The translations under genes were made by a program, and so were the position numbers. A model generated the notes under the pieces. The model did no database searches and was not told where the DNA came from. It worked only from the letters and a program-made list of their open reading frames with translations. From Serinus canaria (lineage: Eukaryota > Chordata > Aves > Passeriformes > Fringillidae), in the NCBI RefSeq assembly GCF_022539315.1, contig NC_066326.1, positions 15,268,601 through 15,332,600 on the forward strand: 64,000 nucleotides of DNA, in the 5' to 3' direction. Shown in pieces: positions 10,640-23,341 of this stretch. How positions within the stretch are numbered: position 1 is the stretch's first letter; every line of letters begins with the position of its first letter.

Positions 10640-10830
10640 GGAATTTTCTGGCTTGATTCAGCCACTTTATGTGATGTCTAAAAATCGTTAAATCCAAGTT
10701 TTTATTAATTCCTGCTAAATATGTCACATCCGAGAGACCATTAATGTGTTTTTAAACACTTTGACATCCAGTGCTGCCACTGTATATGTTATTTGAAATA
10801 CATTTTCTTGTCACATCTGAGCAGATGGAC
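10640..10830. promoter_or_regulatory. Candidate conserved non-coding element
   Basis: AT-rich complex sequence containing several TTAAT/ATTAA cores and two isolated CpGs (in AATCGTT and TCCGAG). It has no open frame and no repeat features. The call rests only on its resemblance to known conserved vertebrate enhancers. Confidence 0.2.
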
Positions 10831-12702
10831 AAAGAGATTTCCTATTGTGACACATCTCCAGTAGCCTTTTTTTCTTGAACCCGCAACAATTTTTCTAATT
10901 ACTTGCTAATATGCTTTGAGGAATGCAGAGAAGTTATGCCTGTTACTAACAGCTGCTGTCAACAGAAGATTTTTCAATAGCATGAACAGGAGCTTTGTAT
11001 CTTGGGAGATGTTAAAAGTTTTCATCTGGCCTCTAAAACTCCAGCACCATTTCAAAGGACAAAAACTCTGCACCCTTTGCTCGGTGCCATAGAAAACAGG
11101 GATCTCTCTCAAACTCAGAAATAGAGCCAAGACCCAGCTCAGACACAGACCAGAACGAGGGGCCCTGATGAAAGCAGAGGCAGGATCCTGGAGCACTGCA
11201 GCCCCCTGTACTCTCCTGACCCTGTGGTTCTCATGCAGATGTTAACAGCATTTTGGACAAGTCCACAAACCTCCAAAACTCAATATCTCAGAAATGAATT
11301 AGGAGCAAGGCCCAGCAGAACATTTTGGCACCACCAAAAATGCAGGCATATGCATTTTACAGCTCAGGATAGCTCTGATTCACCTGAGCTGGCAGTGGTG
11401 GCAGATTGGGTCTGGGAGGCATCTGTGCAAGGAAAAATTCCAGCATCTGGAAGGACACACTCTGGGCCAGAGGCTCCCAAACACCAAGGCTGGCCCTTTT
11501 CCCTGGCAAACAAAACTCAGATTCCCAGGTTCCTGATGGCAGATTGCAGGAGGCACTTGGCACTGTCAAACCAGCCCAAGTTGCAGGAGGTGGCAGCTCG
11601 GGTTTGCACTTGTTCATGAACATGATTTTATGTTTCTTTCTCTGTCCTTTACTGAAGTGAACTTACTCTTGTGACTCTACTCTCCTCCTCTTCATTTTCA
11701 CTCTGTCCACATCTGCCTGCAATGTTTTCTCTAGGACAGATGTTCTCCTTCACATGTGACTAAGTGGGGCAGCACAGGGGCAAAAATTCTACGACCAGCA
11801 ACTAAGTTCAAATGGAAGCACCTTGGAAGATGGCAGACATAGACCCAAGGCTGCAGATTTCTTCAGTTTTTGCAAGAGTGGAGGAGAACGTGCCTTTTCT
11901 GTATGTTCAGATTTTACACACAAGCCCATGAGCTATACATGGTATCTTAAACAATCCAGATTTAACCCAGCAGTTAGTGCATATCAGCTAAAGGGATCTA
12001 CTTTCTTCTAGTGTAGTTAAGAGGAAAAAAGCTTCTGCTTTGGTTTGTGTGCTATGCAGGATGAGTTCCAGAAATTTTGTGTACCAGTGTTAGTATGAAA
12101 TAGGTCCCTGCACAAGCCAGCAAGCAGAATCAATGCACTTGTGAGCAGCTTCTACATTATTTTCCACAGCAATCCAGAAATTAAATGTCACATGCACAGA
12201 CTTGTTTATTGCCTAATTCACTCCCACAGCCTCAATTCCTGACATAGCAGGTTCCACTGTATAAAGTAGCTATCAATCCCTGTAGAGACTGATCTGCTTT
12301 GTTTCACTAAAAGTAGGAACTTCAACTGTTCTTTTTTTATACCTTCCTCAGCAGCTGCATCTGAGAAACATTTTATTCCTTACACTATGTAAAACAATTA
12401 GCACACATGCAGTGGGAACTACAGGGGGCACTGGCACAAACACTTACCAGCTCCTTGCAGCCTTAAATTCAGAGAGCTTTAATCATACAGTTCCACTGCA
12501 CATATGATCTAACTGGTAGTTTCAGGTAATACCAACCCAAAATATTTATTATTAAGGTCTACAAGTCCAATGTGAAGCCATTATCACAAAGTTTTCCTAG
12601 TACTCTGAAGACTGGAGAACTGATAAAAGGCTGTAAAACACAGAAAGTTCAATTGAACCTGCAAAGCAGAGATACAGAGTACAACACAGAAACATCAACT
12701 CA
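10831..12702. other. Unique sequence, no gene called
   Basis: Overlapping open frames at 11224-11660 on both strands (131, 88 and 84 codons) fall in a locally GC-richer patch. Open frames on both strands in the same place are typical of low stop-codon density rather than coding. No splice or domain evidence. Confidence 0.5.
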
Positions 12703-12723
12703 ATTATATCTGATAGATATAAT
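12703..12723 (+). repeat. AT-rich perfect hairpin, 8-bp stem
   Basis: ATTATATC (12703-12710) and GATATAAT (12716-12723) are exact reverse complements with a 5-base loop. AT-rich palindromes this short arise easily by chance, so no role is assigned. Confidence 0.6.
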
Positions 12724-15700
12724 CAGATAAACTATTCTGGTTTATGTTAACTTGCATTAAAAAAAATAGAAGACAATAAAGCAGCTATTAGATCCAGCTT
12801 CCTCTTTCTCTGAGATTAAATAGACTTTGGGTTCTTTTGACAAGGTATTGCACTGCAAACTTAAGTATAAATATCAGTGTAGAAGATGAGCATTAGTGAT
12901 TAGATTTCTTATCAATATTCTGGCCCAGAATACTTTTTACAGGTCATGAAATCTTCCTACCTAACCATTCTGTTTTGTTCCAGCTGAATTTGTTCCTTTT
13001 TATTTACAAAATCCCTGACCAGATGAATCAATCCACACATTCACCTACTTCATAATGATCTTGGACATAACCTAATTAAATGCTTGGTAAATATCTTATC
13101 CATCCTCCCTCCAATAAAACATCACTCCCAGAAAACTATTTGTTACTGCTTTCTTCCATTAATTTTTCATGTGTCAAGCCTCAGGTCCTTTGAGACAAGC
13201 TTTTTATCTAGATAATCACTTTGGTAAAGTTTTCCCCCTATTATTGATTTAATCTTTCCTTCCAATTTATTTGGTTCTCCTCATTCTTCATGTCTCCCTA
13301 CCTGCAGGAGAGAATGGCAGTCTCCTGTTCTGAGCTGAGCTCACACCTGAGCTCTCCCTACCCAGGCTGTGCTGGTTCAGTGACTTCACAAGTTTCTCAG
13401 CAGTTTAAAAGAGCTCTGATGGGCCCTGGTTTGCTCATCTAACTCACAAGGTGTTTCCAACCCTGCTCCAAGAGTGGCAATTTCTTTCTGAAAGCAGCAT
13501 TATCTTGTTTCAATGATGAGGTCTGACCAGCAGTGGCTGAATTTCAAATGAGCAAAGTAACAAATACTGCCTTGCACAGCCCTCTGCACACTGGGGCAAG
13601 GACTGCACTTTAATTCATGGTCAGACACCCGTGTACACAGAGCTGCATCAGAGCATGCAAAATGAAACCTTGGGAACGAGACCTCACCTCTTATTCTGGC
13701 ATTTAAAAAGTTCTTGTAGAGGCAGAAAGAGAAGCACACCAGTTTTTGTGAAAGTCACTGCTAACAGGATCTATTGCCCTGCCCAGACTTCACAGCCTGC
13801 ATGATGGCTCTGTTTACCACTTCTGAGAAAAGGTTGGACCAATTCCCACTGCACTCCACTTCCACTTTTCTTACATATTCCAGTCTCAGAGTTTCCCATG
13901 GAAAAGACCTTCCTGGTATGTTCGCAGCTGGGAGGTCACAAAGCAAACGCCCTCTCCTTGTGCCAGGAGCTAAATCCCTGCAGCCAGGCAGGGGATCACT
14001 CACTGGAGAGCACAGGCAGGGCAGCTGCTGCAGGGCTGCCACAGGACCTGGCAAGAGGGGGAAAGTGCCCCAAAGGACAGCCCTGGTTTCCAGGGACCCA
14101 TCTTCCATGTGTGGAGTAGCAAAGGCAGAGCAATCCTGTGCTCTGTGTCACCTCCCATTTCTGGGTTCTAAAGGGTAGGAAATGAGACCACCAAACCAAC
14201 TTTCCATTTGCTGTTCATCCTGGGGTAAACCAAAGCCTAAATATAGCACTCCCCAATAAACAGATTGACACCAACTGTCCCAGTGACTTCAGTTACCATG
14301 GCACCTCCCTGCAGAACCCCATTCCACTGGATCTGCTGCAAAGGGGTGAGAATTGGGGGTTTCAGCTTTTTCCACTCACACTCTCATAAGGTATAAAGAA
14401 AAACACAGGTAAAAACCTCAGAACATGCCTATATTAACACACCAGGCTTTCTTGAGTTTCCTAGAATAAGCTTCTGAAACGCTTGCATAGTGTTAATCCC
14501 TTTAAATTTAAACAAGGCAAATACCACCCTAAGCCTACACATTTGAGCCTACAGTTATGAAGTTACTGGGATTTCTGGCCATCCAAATGAGGACACTAAA
14601 AGTGAATCTCTTCTTCAAATTGCTGAGTACACATCATCTTCTCATCACTGAAACTGCTGAGCTGAGAAGCCAAAACCAACAAACCTGCAGAGCTGCCAGT
14701 CACCAGAAGCAACAGCTGTAAAGGAAACAAGTATTAAATCAATTCAAACACCCCAATGCCTAAAATATGTTAATCCTTAACAAAATAATTAATGAATAAT
14801 GAAGGCTTAGAAAAATTACATTGAAACAGATGTAATTTAAAGGAGGACTAAAGAATTAAAAGTATTTAACAGTTCTGTGAGTGGGAGACTTGCAAATCTA
14901 ACCAAAAAGAGTGTGACTAATTCTAATTTCAGACATTCATATTTTCAATGTTTTTAATAGCTCATTTTCACTCCCACATACAGATGCTGTTCAAGCATCC
15001 TTATACATTTAGTAATTCATAGCAACAAACAATCTCCTGGAGTTCTGAGCACACCAGGGTTTAAAGTCACACCCATGCCACAGGAAAACACCTTAGAGCA
15101 AATTACCTCAGCCTGCCCCTCAAGTGGTTTTACTGACATTAGGATTCCATGAACTAAAGCTTTTGTTCAATTATTTTATTCCCAAACCTCACTTTCTATT
15201 TCTTCTTTTTCATTTCAAACAAAGGTTTCAGAGTGGCTTCTTGAATAAAACAGAAAATCAAGATCTCCCTGCAGGACGTGGGGCTGGTTAAAAGCCCAAT
15301 CCCATTCAGAAGTTCCTAACACACAGGTCTGTGCATCCCCAGGACTTAGTGAATCCCTAGGCCTGCCTGGGACCCATTCACAGATTCACAGGTGCCTCTT
15401 TGGCCAGTAGTTAAAACTGAATTTAACTTCTTATCATTCAGAGCACATTCTATTTACTTGACACTAAAAGACAGATTACATTTTCCAGACTATCTCAGGT
15501 AACCTTCTTGCCACACATCATAGAATAACAAGGCCAGATTAAATGCTGGCTGGGGGCTCTGCTCTTTAGAAAAGTCAGTTTTTGACAGAGCCTCCCACCT
15601 GAAATCTGTGTTTGCATTACTTGGCACCACTGTTATCCTTACAGGTGTGAGGGTTCAGGTTCTCTTGTGTGCCTTTTTTGCTTAGCTGCAAATCTTTAGG

Positions 15701-16876
15701 AACAAAAGTCAGCAAAACCACCTCTGTTGGCTGAGCACACAGCTGTACCTTCACAGAGGGATGGCTGGCTACACCAAGGCTGGTTGTCAGTTCCCAGAGG
15801 ATTAAAGCCAAAGCAGGCTGGCTTTGCTCAGGAACTCCTCACAGCCCACTGGTGGCTTTGGGACACCTGGTTGTACCACAGCCCCTCTGTCAGGTTTGGT
15901 TAAGCAAAGCTGCCTCTGCCCTTGGCACACCTCACCCCACCCCAGGGAAGTGTCTCCTGAAGCTCCCAGGAGCTGCTCCAGACCACCTACAGCTGGAACC
16001 AGCAAGTGTTTACAGAGAGCATGGAAGTGCCCGCAGGGAAACAGCAACCACGGAGAGCCATCCCTGGGCTCCTTCCTGAGCATCCACACAGCAGAGCCCT
16101 GCTGCTGACACTCAATAGATCCCAGCTTCCATCCTCTCTCTGGCATAATTCAACTCCATACAGCTGCATTTTCAACTATATGCACAGTGTCTATATTCCC
16201 CCCTCCACCTTTTCTCCACAAAAGAAAGCATGAAGCCCCAAAGCAGAGCCAAGAGAACCTCACAACACCCCCTCCACCCTCACCACAGACATCTGTGTGT
16301 GAGCAACTGCTAAACAGGGGCTTAGCTGGAAGCCTCAACAGCCAGAATTCTTCTCACTACCGTTCCTTTTGCTGTTTAACATCACCCAATATTGACATTT
16401 TTAAGCCAAGAAGAATGGGGTGTCTGGGCAGGCATTTTACTGTAGGATCAAACATGAACCAGGCATAATCCTGTGGCTTCAGAACATCAACCTCTTTCCA
16501 TCAGCTACCTGAGCAGCAAACACATGGAGCTGTAATCCCTGCCTTACACAATCTAAACCACCAAGGTTAATCTGCTGTCAGCCTCATGTGGGGCATTTTG
16601 TGGCTGAAATCCATCCTGAATGCATGAGAAACATTCTGCAGAAATCTGAACTGCATATGTTGCTGGATCTGAGTCTGTAGTCATGTCTTTAAATTAATCT
16701 TTTACAGAATGACAAGCACTATAAGGGACTTAGTGATGCTGAATGTAATGAGCAGTACCAAGCTACTGGAGGAACACAAGCAAGCCACCTGCCTCATTCT
16801 AAAGAAGTGTTTTTCAATAGCAATTCTAAAGAATTGCTGTTTAGCAATTCTTTTCCAAAATTACAGTTGAACCTCT
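12724..16876. other. Unique sequence, no gene called
   Basis: Mixed sequence with GC-richer patches at about 13770-14200 and 15600-16150. Both patches hold overlapping open frames on both strands (up to 134 and 114 codons) with no recognisable product. 14756-14830 is very AT-rich with TTAATTAAT-like cores. No transposon is recognised. Confidence 0.5.
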
Positions 16877-16976
16877 ACAAAAACAAACAAGCAAAACAAA
16901 ACATAACCAACGCCACAATAACAATGAAACCAAACAAAACCCAAACAAAAATAACAAGCAAAAACAAAACAGAAAA
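16877..16976 (+). repeat. A/C-rich, T-depleted low-complexity tract
   Basis: About 100 bp composed almost wholly of A and C on the plus strand, with only about six T, built from irregular CAAAA/CAAA-like units. The open frames across it (16807-16989 plus, 16841-17047 minus) are composition artefacts: K/N/T-rich one way, L/F/C-rich the other. Confidence 0.8.
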
Positions 16977-19900
16977 TCAACTGGCCTGAAATAAATACAA
17001 CAGAGGTAATATGTGTTTGGCATGACAAAATCTTCAACTCCTCTCAATTCCTAAATGAATAAACACTGGGGAAAACTGCAGCTCTCTTGTCAAAAAAAAA
17101 AAAAACTATGAAAATAAAGTTTAAGTGTTGAAAGTGAGCGCTTGCGTCAAATAAAATATACAAAAATCTCCCTTTAACCTGTGCTGGAGGACACAGAAGC
17201 ATGCACAGGATGTTTTAATAAGGGCCCAAATGAATCCCTTCACATTCCATCCTGCATTTCCATCCAACCTGCAGTCATCACATTCCTCATGTCAGACATT
17301 CCTGAATAACCCCAGCTGGCCACAGAGTCAGTAGAATTTACATGGCCTCAAACACTCCAAAGGACATTATTAACAACTTGATGCTGACTCCTCTTGGATA
17401 CCTCAGAAATGAACTCTCACAGGTGCCAATCTCTCTGATTACTGTGAGAATTCCCCTGGCTTTGTTCTCTTGGTGGTGTGGAAACACTTTCTATCTGATC
17501 CTGAGCTGACTGGAAGTTCTCATTGACCTGAGTTAGCACCTGTGTGCTGTCCCTTGCCAATGAGAGCTGCAGGGGCAGGGACAATCATGGGCAGGAAGGA
17601 GGGAGATGAGCAAATACCTAAAAAACACCCTTTAAAATGGGCTCAGAGAAATGTAACAAAATGAACAGCCCTGCTTGTAAATTCACTGCTGAGCAAGTAG
17701 TGAAATGTAACAATCAGCACAACCTCACACCTTCAAGTGTACAGAAGCACCCACAGAAATTTTGGCAATTCCTTATCCAACCTGAGCCATGGAGCACCAA
17801 GTCCCTGTAAACTGAATACAGCTGAAGTCAATTACTGACAGCTGTGTGTTCATTGTTTTAGAAATCCATTATTGTATTTCAGTTAATTTGGCTAGTGGTA
17901 TTGTCACAATCTAAATGCTCACAAACAGATCTGTGAGCAGAAAGAAAAGAAAAAAGAGCTCAGGTTATCCCTATTACTTGTCCATGAAATATGTTCTTGA
18001 TATTTTGGGGGCAGTCATCAACATGATCAGTCTTTCAGCTGTTCTTTTAAACTCTGCTCTCCCTCCAAACCCACAGGAACAATTCTATTAACTCAGAAGT
18101 TATTTTTTCATTTTTCCTTAACCAGGTCTTCTGTACGGGTGCCTGATCTGAATGGACAGCAGCTCCAGCCTCTTCAGAAGCACTCTGCTAGTCCAAAAAA
18201 AATCTGTCCTTATGGAGGAGACATTTTTTCATTGTGGGCCACTAAAGCACTGAAAAGTTCCAAAATTACACCAAAATTACAAAGCAGAACTTGTGAGTGC
18301 TACAGGCAGCACCAAGGAAAGTGCTCCTTTGAGTTCTGCATTGTGCCTGGCCAAGATCTCAGCAGACCAGGGAGCTGATGTTCCAGGCAGGGGCCAAAAG
18401 TGAATGTCAGAGCCAGGCACCCCCAGGTGTGCTGTGAGAGCCTCTGGCAGGGCCCCTGGCAGGCAGCTGGAGGGAGGCTGGGGCAACAGCACTTGCTAAG
18501 AGAGAAAAGCTGCTGCTAAACATTTTGGCTTTTCTGGGGAGACAAGGTCTCCATGTGGGGTCATTTCAGATCATCACAGCAGCTCTGGAAGGGTCATCAG
18601 GATGTAGAGGAAATCGGATCCCACAGAAATCACTCTGTGCACCTCCCCCGGTGTGTGTTTGGCCTGAAAAAGATCAGCTCCAGGAGGGATTAACAACCTC
18701 TGGAAATCACACCCTGGACTGATGGAGCCAATGAAGTCACTGGGAGCAAGCAGCTCCTACCAAAGGCTGCTGCACAAGTCCTCAGTCAGTTGTAAAAGTG
18801 CCCAGGAAGAACAGGCAAGGCAAAGGCATTCCAAGTTTCTGTCAAAGTTAAATGTGCTTTGCAGTATATTGCTGCCATTAAAATGACTGGGTTTTGCTAG
18901 CAGTGATTACTGAGATGTCAAAAATCAGATTATGAATTGGTTCAGTAGAAAGTCCAGCACACAAGTGAAGGGCAGACTCACCTTGCAGAGCCTGCCCGGG
19001 ACACGCCGTGCTTGCACAGCCCCTGCAGGCTCTGCTGCTGGCCCTGCCCCAGGGGAAGGGCAGCTCTCCCTCCCTCCTCACATCCCTCCTCACACCTCCA
19101 GCCAGCTCACAGCCCTCACAGCTCTGACCAAAATGCACCCACCAAACGAACCAGAAGCAGAAGCATCATCTCCATGCCACATTCAGAGTCAGTGAGCCAG
19201 AAGTGAGGTCACACACCCAGTGACCATGGAATCAATTACCCCATTAGGAGGAATTAGGCATGGCCAACTTTGCATTTTCTGTAGGAAAAACTGCAATTCA
19301 GAACAGGAAAACTGACCACAGTTACTTTTTCCTCATGACTGAATATCTTTTAAATTAATGTAACAAGACACAGAATGTTCAAATGCAGAGACTAAGAGAA
19401 TATCCATTTACTAAAGGTTGCCTGAGTCCAACCTCACTGCAACTTCCTACTGAACTTCCCAACAGAAGTTGCTACTGTGTTAAAATCTTATATAAGAGGG
19501 AGAAAATTCTTTATTGGTAAAATCAGTTTTGAGGTTTTTTTTAAACTGAAATTGTAAGCAATCTTGCCAGAAAAGCAAACAATTAGGTTTTTCTCTCTGA
19601 TCATGAAGGGTTTGTTTGCAGGCTCCATTCAGGGATGGATGGAAATCTGTCTGGTGAGGAGGATCAAGGGCCATTTAACAGGGCAGAGAGAGGTGTCCTC
19701 CTCTCCCACCTGAGGAGCTGCCCCAGCAGCAGCTCTGCCACCCTGCTGCTCCCACTGGGCACCTGAGGTGCAAATTCTCATCACTGACAGAAGAGTCAGA
19801 TCAGCTTTAGAAGTAAGTTTATTCTCCCAGCATCTTTTGTACCTCCCTTTTTTAATCTCTGGAGGATATCAGTAATCCGGCACTTTTGAGGTTTAGATCT

Positions 19901-22325
19901 CAATGCTCTTCACAAGAAGTGGAAAAAATCCTAATTCAAGGTACAGAAAAGAAGTGATTAAAGAAGAGTCAGTAGTTGTTTCAGGTAAATCATCCAGGCA
20001 TACTGAGTTGCAATCAAGATCCTTTTGCTGTCACTTTGTTAATATATTTCAGGCAATGACATCTGGTTTGGAGCACAAAAACTTTTGCAGTTATGAAAGA
20101 GATAAAGGCCAGTGAATTTTCCATGTGTTGTATAGACACAATTCCACCTCTTAAAAATATCAGCCTCTTTTAAAGCATACTCTATTCCTGAACTGATATT
20201 TTATTTAAAAAGAGCCAGGAAGGGGGCCACCTCAAGACAGAAAAACATATTCAAGTAACTTTATGAAAGTGAAAAAACCAGCTCAAAATGGAGATCTCCA
20301 AGAAACAGCTGGGGTATCTTCATTCAATACATACCTGTCCTGAATGTAAGAGATTTGCTTCTAGAACAACTTGGATTACAAAACAAATTTGAGATTTGGG
20401 AAAGCAGTTTATTTCTGACCAATACTCAAATGTTAAATAGTGAAACAAGAGGTTCAAGGATGCTAAACATGCCAGAGGAATCAAAATTATATTTTTTATA
20501 TTATACAAATAATAATATTGGTGATTCCTGGGTGGTTTTGTAAACTTTTCATAACACAATTTAGCAAATTGCCAGAACAAAGGCTGAGTGCTCCTTTGAC
20601 AGAATAAATGTTAGTCCAATTCTGTCACGTTTGTTTTTTTCCAAATTGCATAAAACCACATTTTTGTACAACAGAACAGAGTGAGTGCTCATGGATACCT
20701 AGAAAAACTAGTTTTTAAAGCAGCTAATAAACTTTCCACTAATTGTGGTGCTAGGTTGTAAGTGGCCCACAAATATTCAGCAGACACGACCAGAAAGGAT
20801 TTTAGCTGCCCATTGCAGCATTGTATCTCCTTTCCATGGTGCCAGCAAAACCCAACCATTGTTCCTATGGACTCAGCCTTTGCTTATGTAAGAGATTAAA
20901 GAAAACAACCCACCCCAACACTACAGCACAACAAACCTCACTGGTCTCCTAAGGTGTGACTGCCAAGAAAAACGGCTTTCATCACACTTCATAATAAATT
21001 TATCTCAAAAGTCATTTGTTTAAAGGATTGCCTCAGAAAGCTCCCCTGAGACATGCCATCTCGATGGCACTCTTTTCATTATTCAAATATAATGAAGTGA
21101 TTCTGCATGGTTCTGCTGGACTATAAATCACTGCTGTAAAAAAAAGGCATGTTCAGCATGTTAACAGACCAAAGATCAGATTCTGAGGAGTGTTTTATTA
21201 TTGCATATGCACTTTATCTCTTGCACATACACAGCAGATAGCAACTCTGAGTACTTTCCCAAATTCCATCATTATTAAATTTGGAAGCTGACAGGGGAGA
21301 ATGACTTTAAGCAGAGATTATTTTGCAGTTCCTGTCCAGTGCTGTTGCAAACTATTTAACCTCCCTGCAGCCTCACAGACCCCCACCACAATGCTGGAGA
21401 AAGTCAGCAAAAAAGCAGAATACTTGTGGTAGTATTTATTGCAACCAACTTCTGCTAAACAAAGACTTAAACACATGTTAGAGGCTGCATCTCATTGACA
21501 CTGAAAAATCAGCTAATATGAACATTCACTTTAAGAAAAGAGTGAAAAGGAGTCAAAAAAGACTTGTCTTCTTTCCAAAACTGCTGGGAACTATTTTTTT
21601 AAATTAATTTATACTCCATCTTATATCTGAGTAAATGTCAAATACTTCTCTAAGGTTGCAGACTAAAACCCAATGGCAATGTTTCACAGAGTGGATTACC
21701 CAGAGTGAAAATCATTGCAGATTTATAGGATAAGTTTTTTAATTTACATGCTTCACAGCAGTTTTGAGTTTTCAATTCTTTAAGAAACACTTGACAAGCA
21801 GGATCCCCTTTGTCAGTGCCTCACACACAGGAGGAACATTGCATTACTTCACACAGGTGAAAAACTAATTAAAATGAAAACCTTCCACGACAAGGCAAGC
21901 TGGTGGTGATTTCCCTGCTGGGCAGGGAGGGAACAATCCCTCCTGCCTGCACACAGCCCACCACAAGCTGGGCTTGCTGTTCCTGGCTCATTTGCTGCTG
22001 GAGATTGGTGCAGGTCAGTGAGCAGTCTGGCCAAGCCCCTTCTGCCCTGCAGTAACTCAGGCTTCAAGGTGAAACAGCAGCACCAATGACCTGGTGGGAG
22101 CAACTGCATTTTTGGGAGGCTGGGGTAAGGTTTGAAGGGGTACAAACAAACAGGATCAGTGCAGTGCAACCAAATTATGGGAAATGTAATGAATGCTCTG
22201 AGTAAAGACTGCTGCTGTACCTCACTTCTGCATGGAAAAGTGGAGATCAGTAAGAGCAGATAACAAGACAGTTTTAAAGACTGCATCATAGTTAATAATG
22301 GGTTTCTTTTATCAATTATGCAGTT
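16977..22325. other. Unique sequence, no gene called
   Basis: Mostly AT-rich, with a short A-run near 17092-17105 and GC-richer patches near 18950-19150 and 21890-22110. Open frames do not exceed 146 codons and show no domains. A TATATAAG-like string near 19488 stands alone without other promoter features. Confidence 0.5.
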
Positions 22326-23341
22326 TTGCTTTCTTGTATTCTATTGCCTTTTTTCACAGGTATCATATGTTCACTCAGATCTTTAAAAACTGAGCCAGAA
22401 AATACAAAGAACATGAGCACCACAGAGACAGACCTAAAATACTATTTACATAAAGTAAAGTATTTCAAGACTTCACAAATCTTTTCAGTATTAAGGATAG
22501 AAATCGTGAGTAACCATGGTGGAATGACATTTAACCTGGTTGGCAGGAAAGCCTCAAAGATGAGTGATACTGATAGGGGAAATCACAAAACGTTAGTGCA
22601 CTTAACTTCTGCCAGACTGCCTAAAAAGGAGAGATCTGCAGAGTTACAAAGAGAATATTTCGAGATCAGGAGTCCTGATTAAGCCTTAACAGTAACTGCA
22701 GCACTGCTGTGAGTTAATGGTTCAAGTTACAAGAGGATGAAAAGCTAAATAATGCAGTTAATGTGAAAGCTGAGTCACCCAGCTGAGTTTCCTATTGTAG
22801 GAGAAACTGCCAAACTCAACAACTTTTGCAAAACTCCAACGAAGTGTCCCATCTAACACCACTGGCTTTGTTAACATTGAAGGGTTTTGTACAGTACAAG
22901 AACAACTGGTTTGTAATGTACCAAATTATTGATGCTGTGTACAGTTTTAGGAGGAACAAAAGGGGGGGAAAAAAACCCACCAAAACCATCCAGATTCCTA
23001 TTCTTAAGTGTACAGAACTAACAAAAAAATACCAATGTCACTTTAAAAACCCAGAAGAAAATAGGGCAGGGCATACCAGGAGATATTGCTCTCTCAAGCA
23101 AACAGTTAATTATACACACTATATTATTTTACCAACATCTTTGAATCATTCCTCACAACTTCAGCCTTTACAGGTTTCAGCCTGGACAGAATCTCCATAT
23201 CTACACTGGAAACAAAAAGGCATGCTCAGAAGTCCAGGAACTGGGGAAAAGCACAGAGCACAAAAACCCCATAACCAATCCCAGTGCCTGTTTCAAATCT
23301 GTTTTATCCCTCATTCAGGTACAATCCTTCCAGTTGCTTGA
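22326..23341 (+). other. Two adjacent open frames, not called as genes
   Basis: Plus-strand frames of 118 codons (22326-22682) and 171 codons (22826-23341) lie close together. The first is preceded by a pyrimidine run ending in CACAG near 22361, which could serve as a splice acceptor. The predicted peptides are rich in K, N, S and T, as AT-rich DNA gives by chance, and I recognise no domain, signal peptide or membrane segment. No matching donor is evident. Unexplained open frames, most likely chance. Confidence 0.15.

Noticed and set aside
13761..14199. Overlapping open frames on both strands
   Set aside because: Simultaneous openness of both strands reflects low stop density in GC-richer DNA, and no product is recognised.
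19487..19496. TATATAAG string as a promoter
   Set aside because: Isolated in AT-rich DNA with no other promoter element or downstream gene.
22326..23341. Adjacent 118- and 171-codon frames as a possible two-exon gene
   Set aside because: K/N/S/T-rich chance-like peptides, no family recognised, no convincing donor/acceptor pair. Kept only as a low-confidence note.
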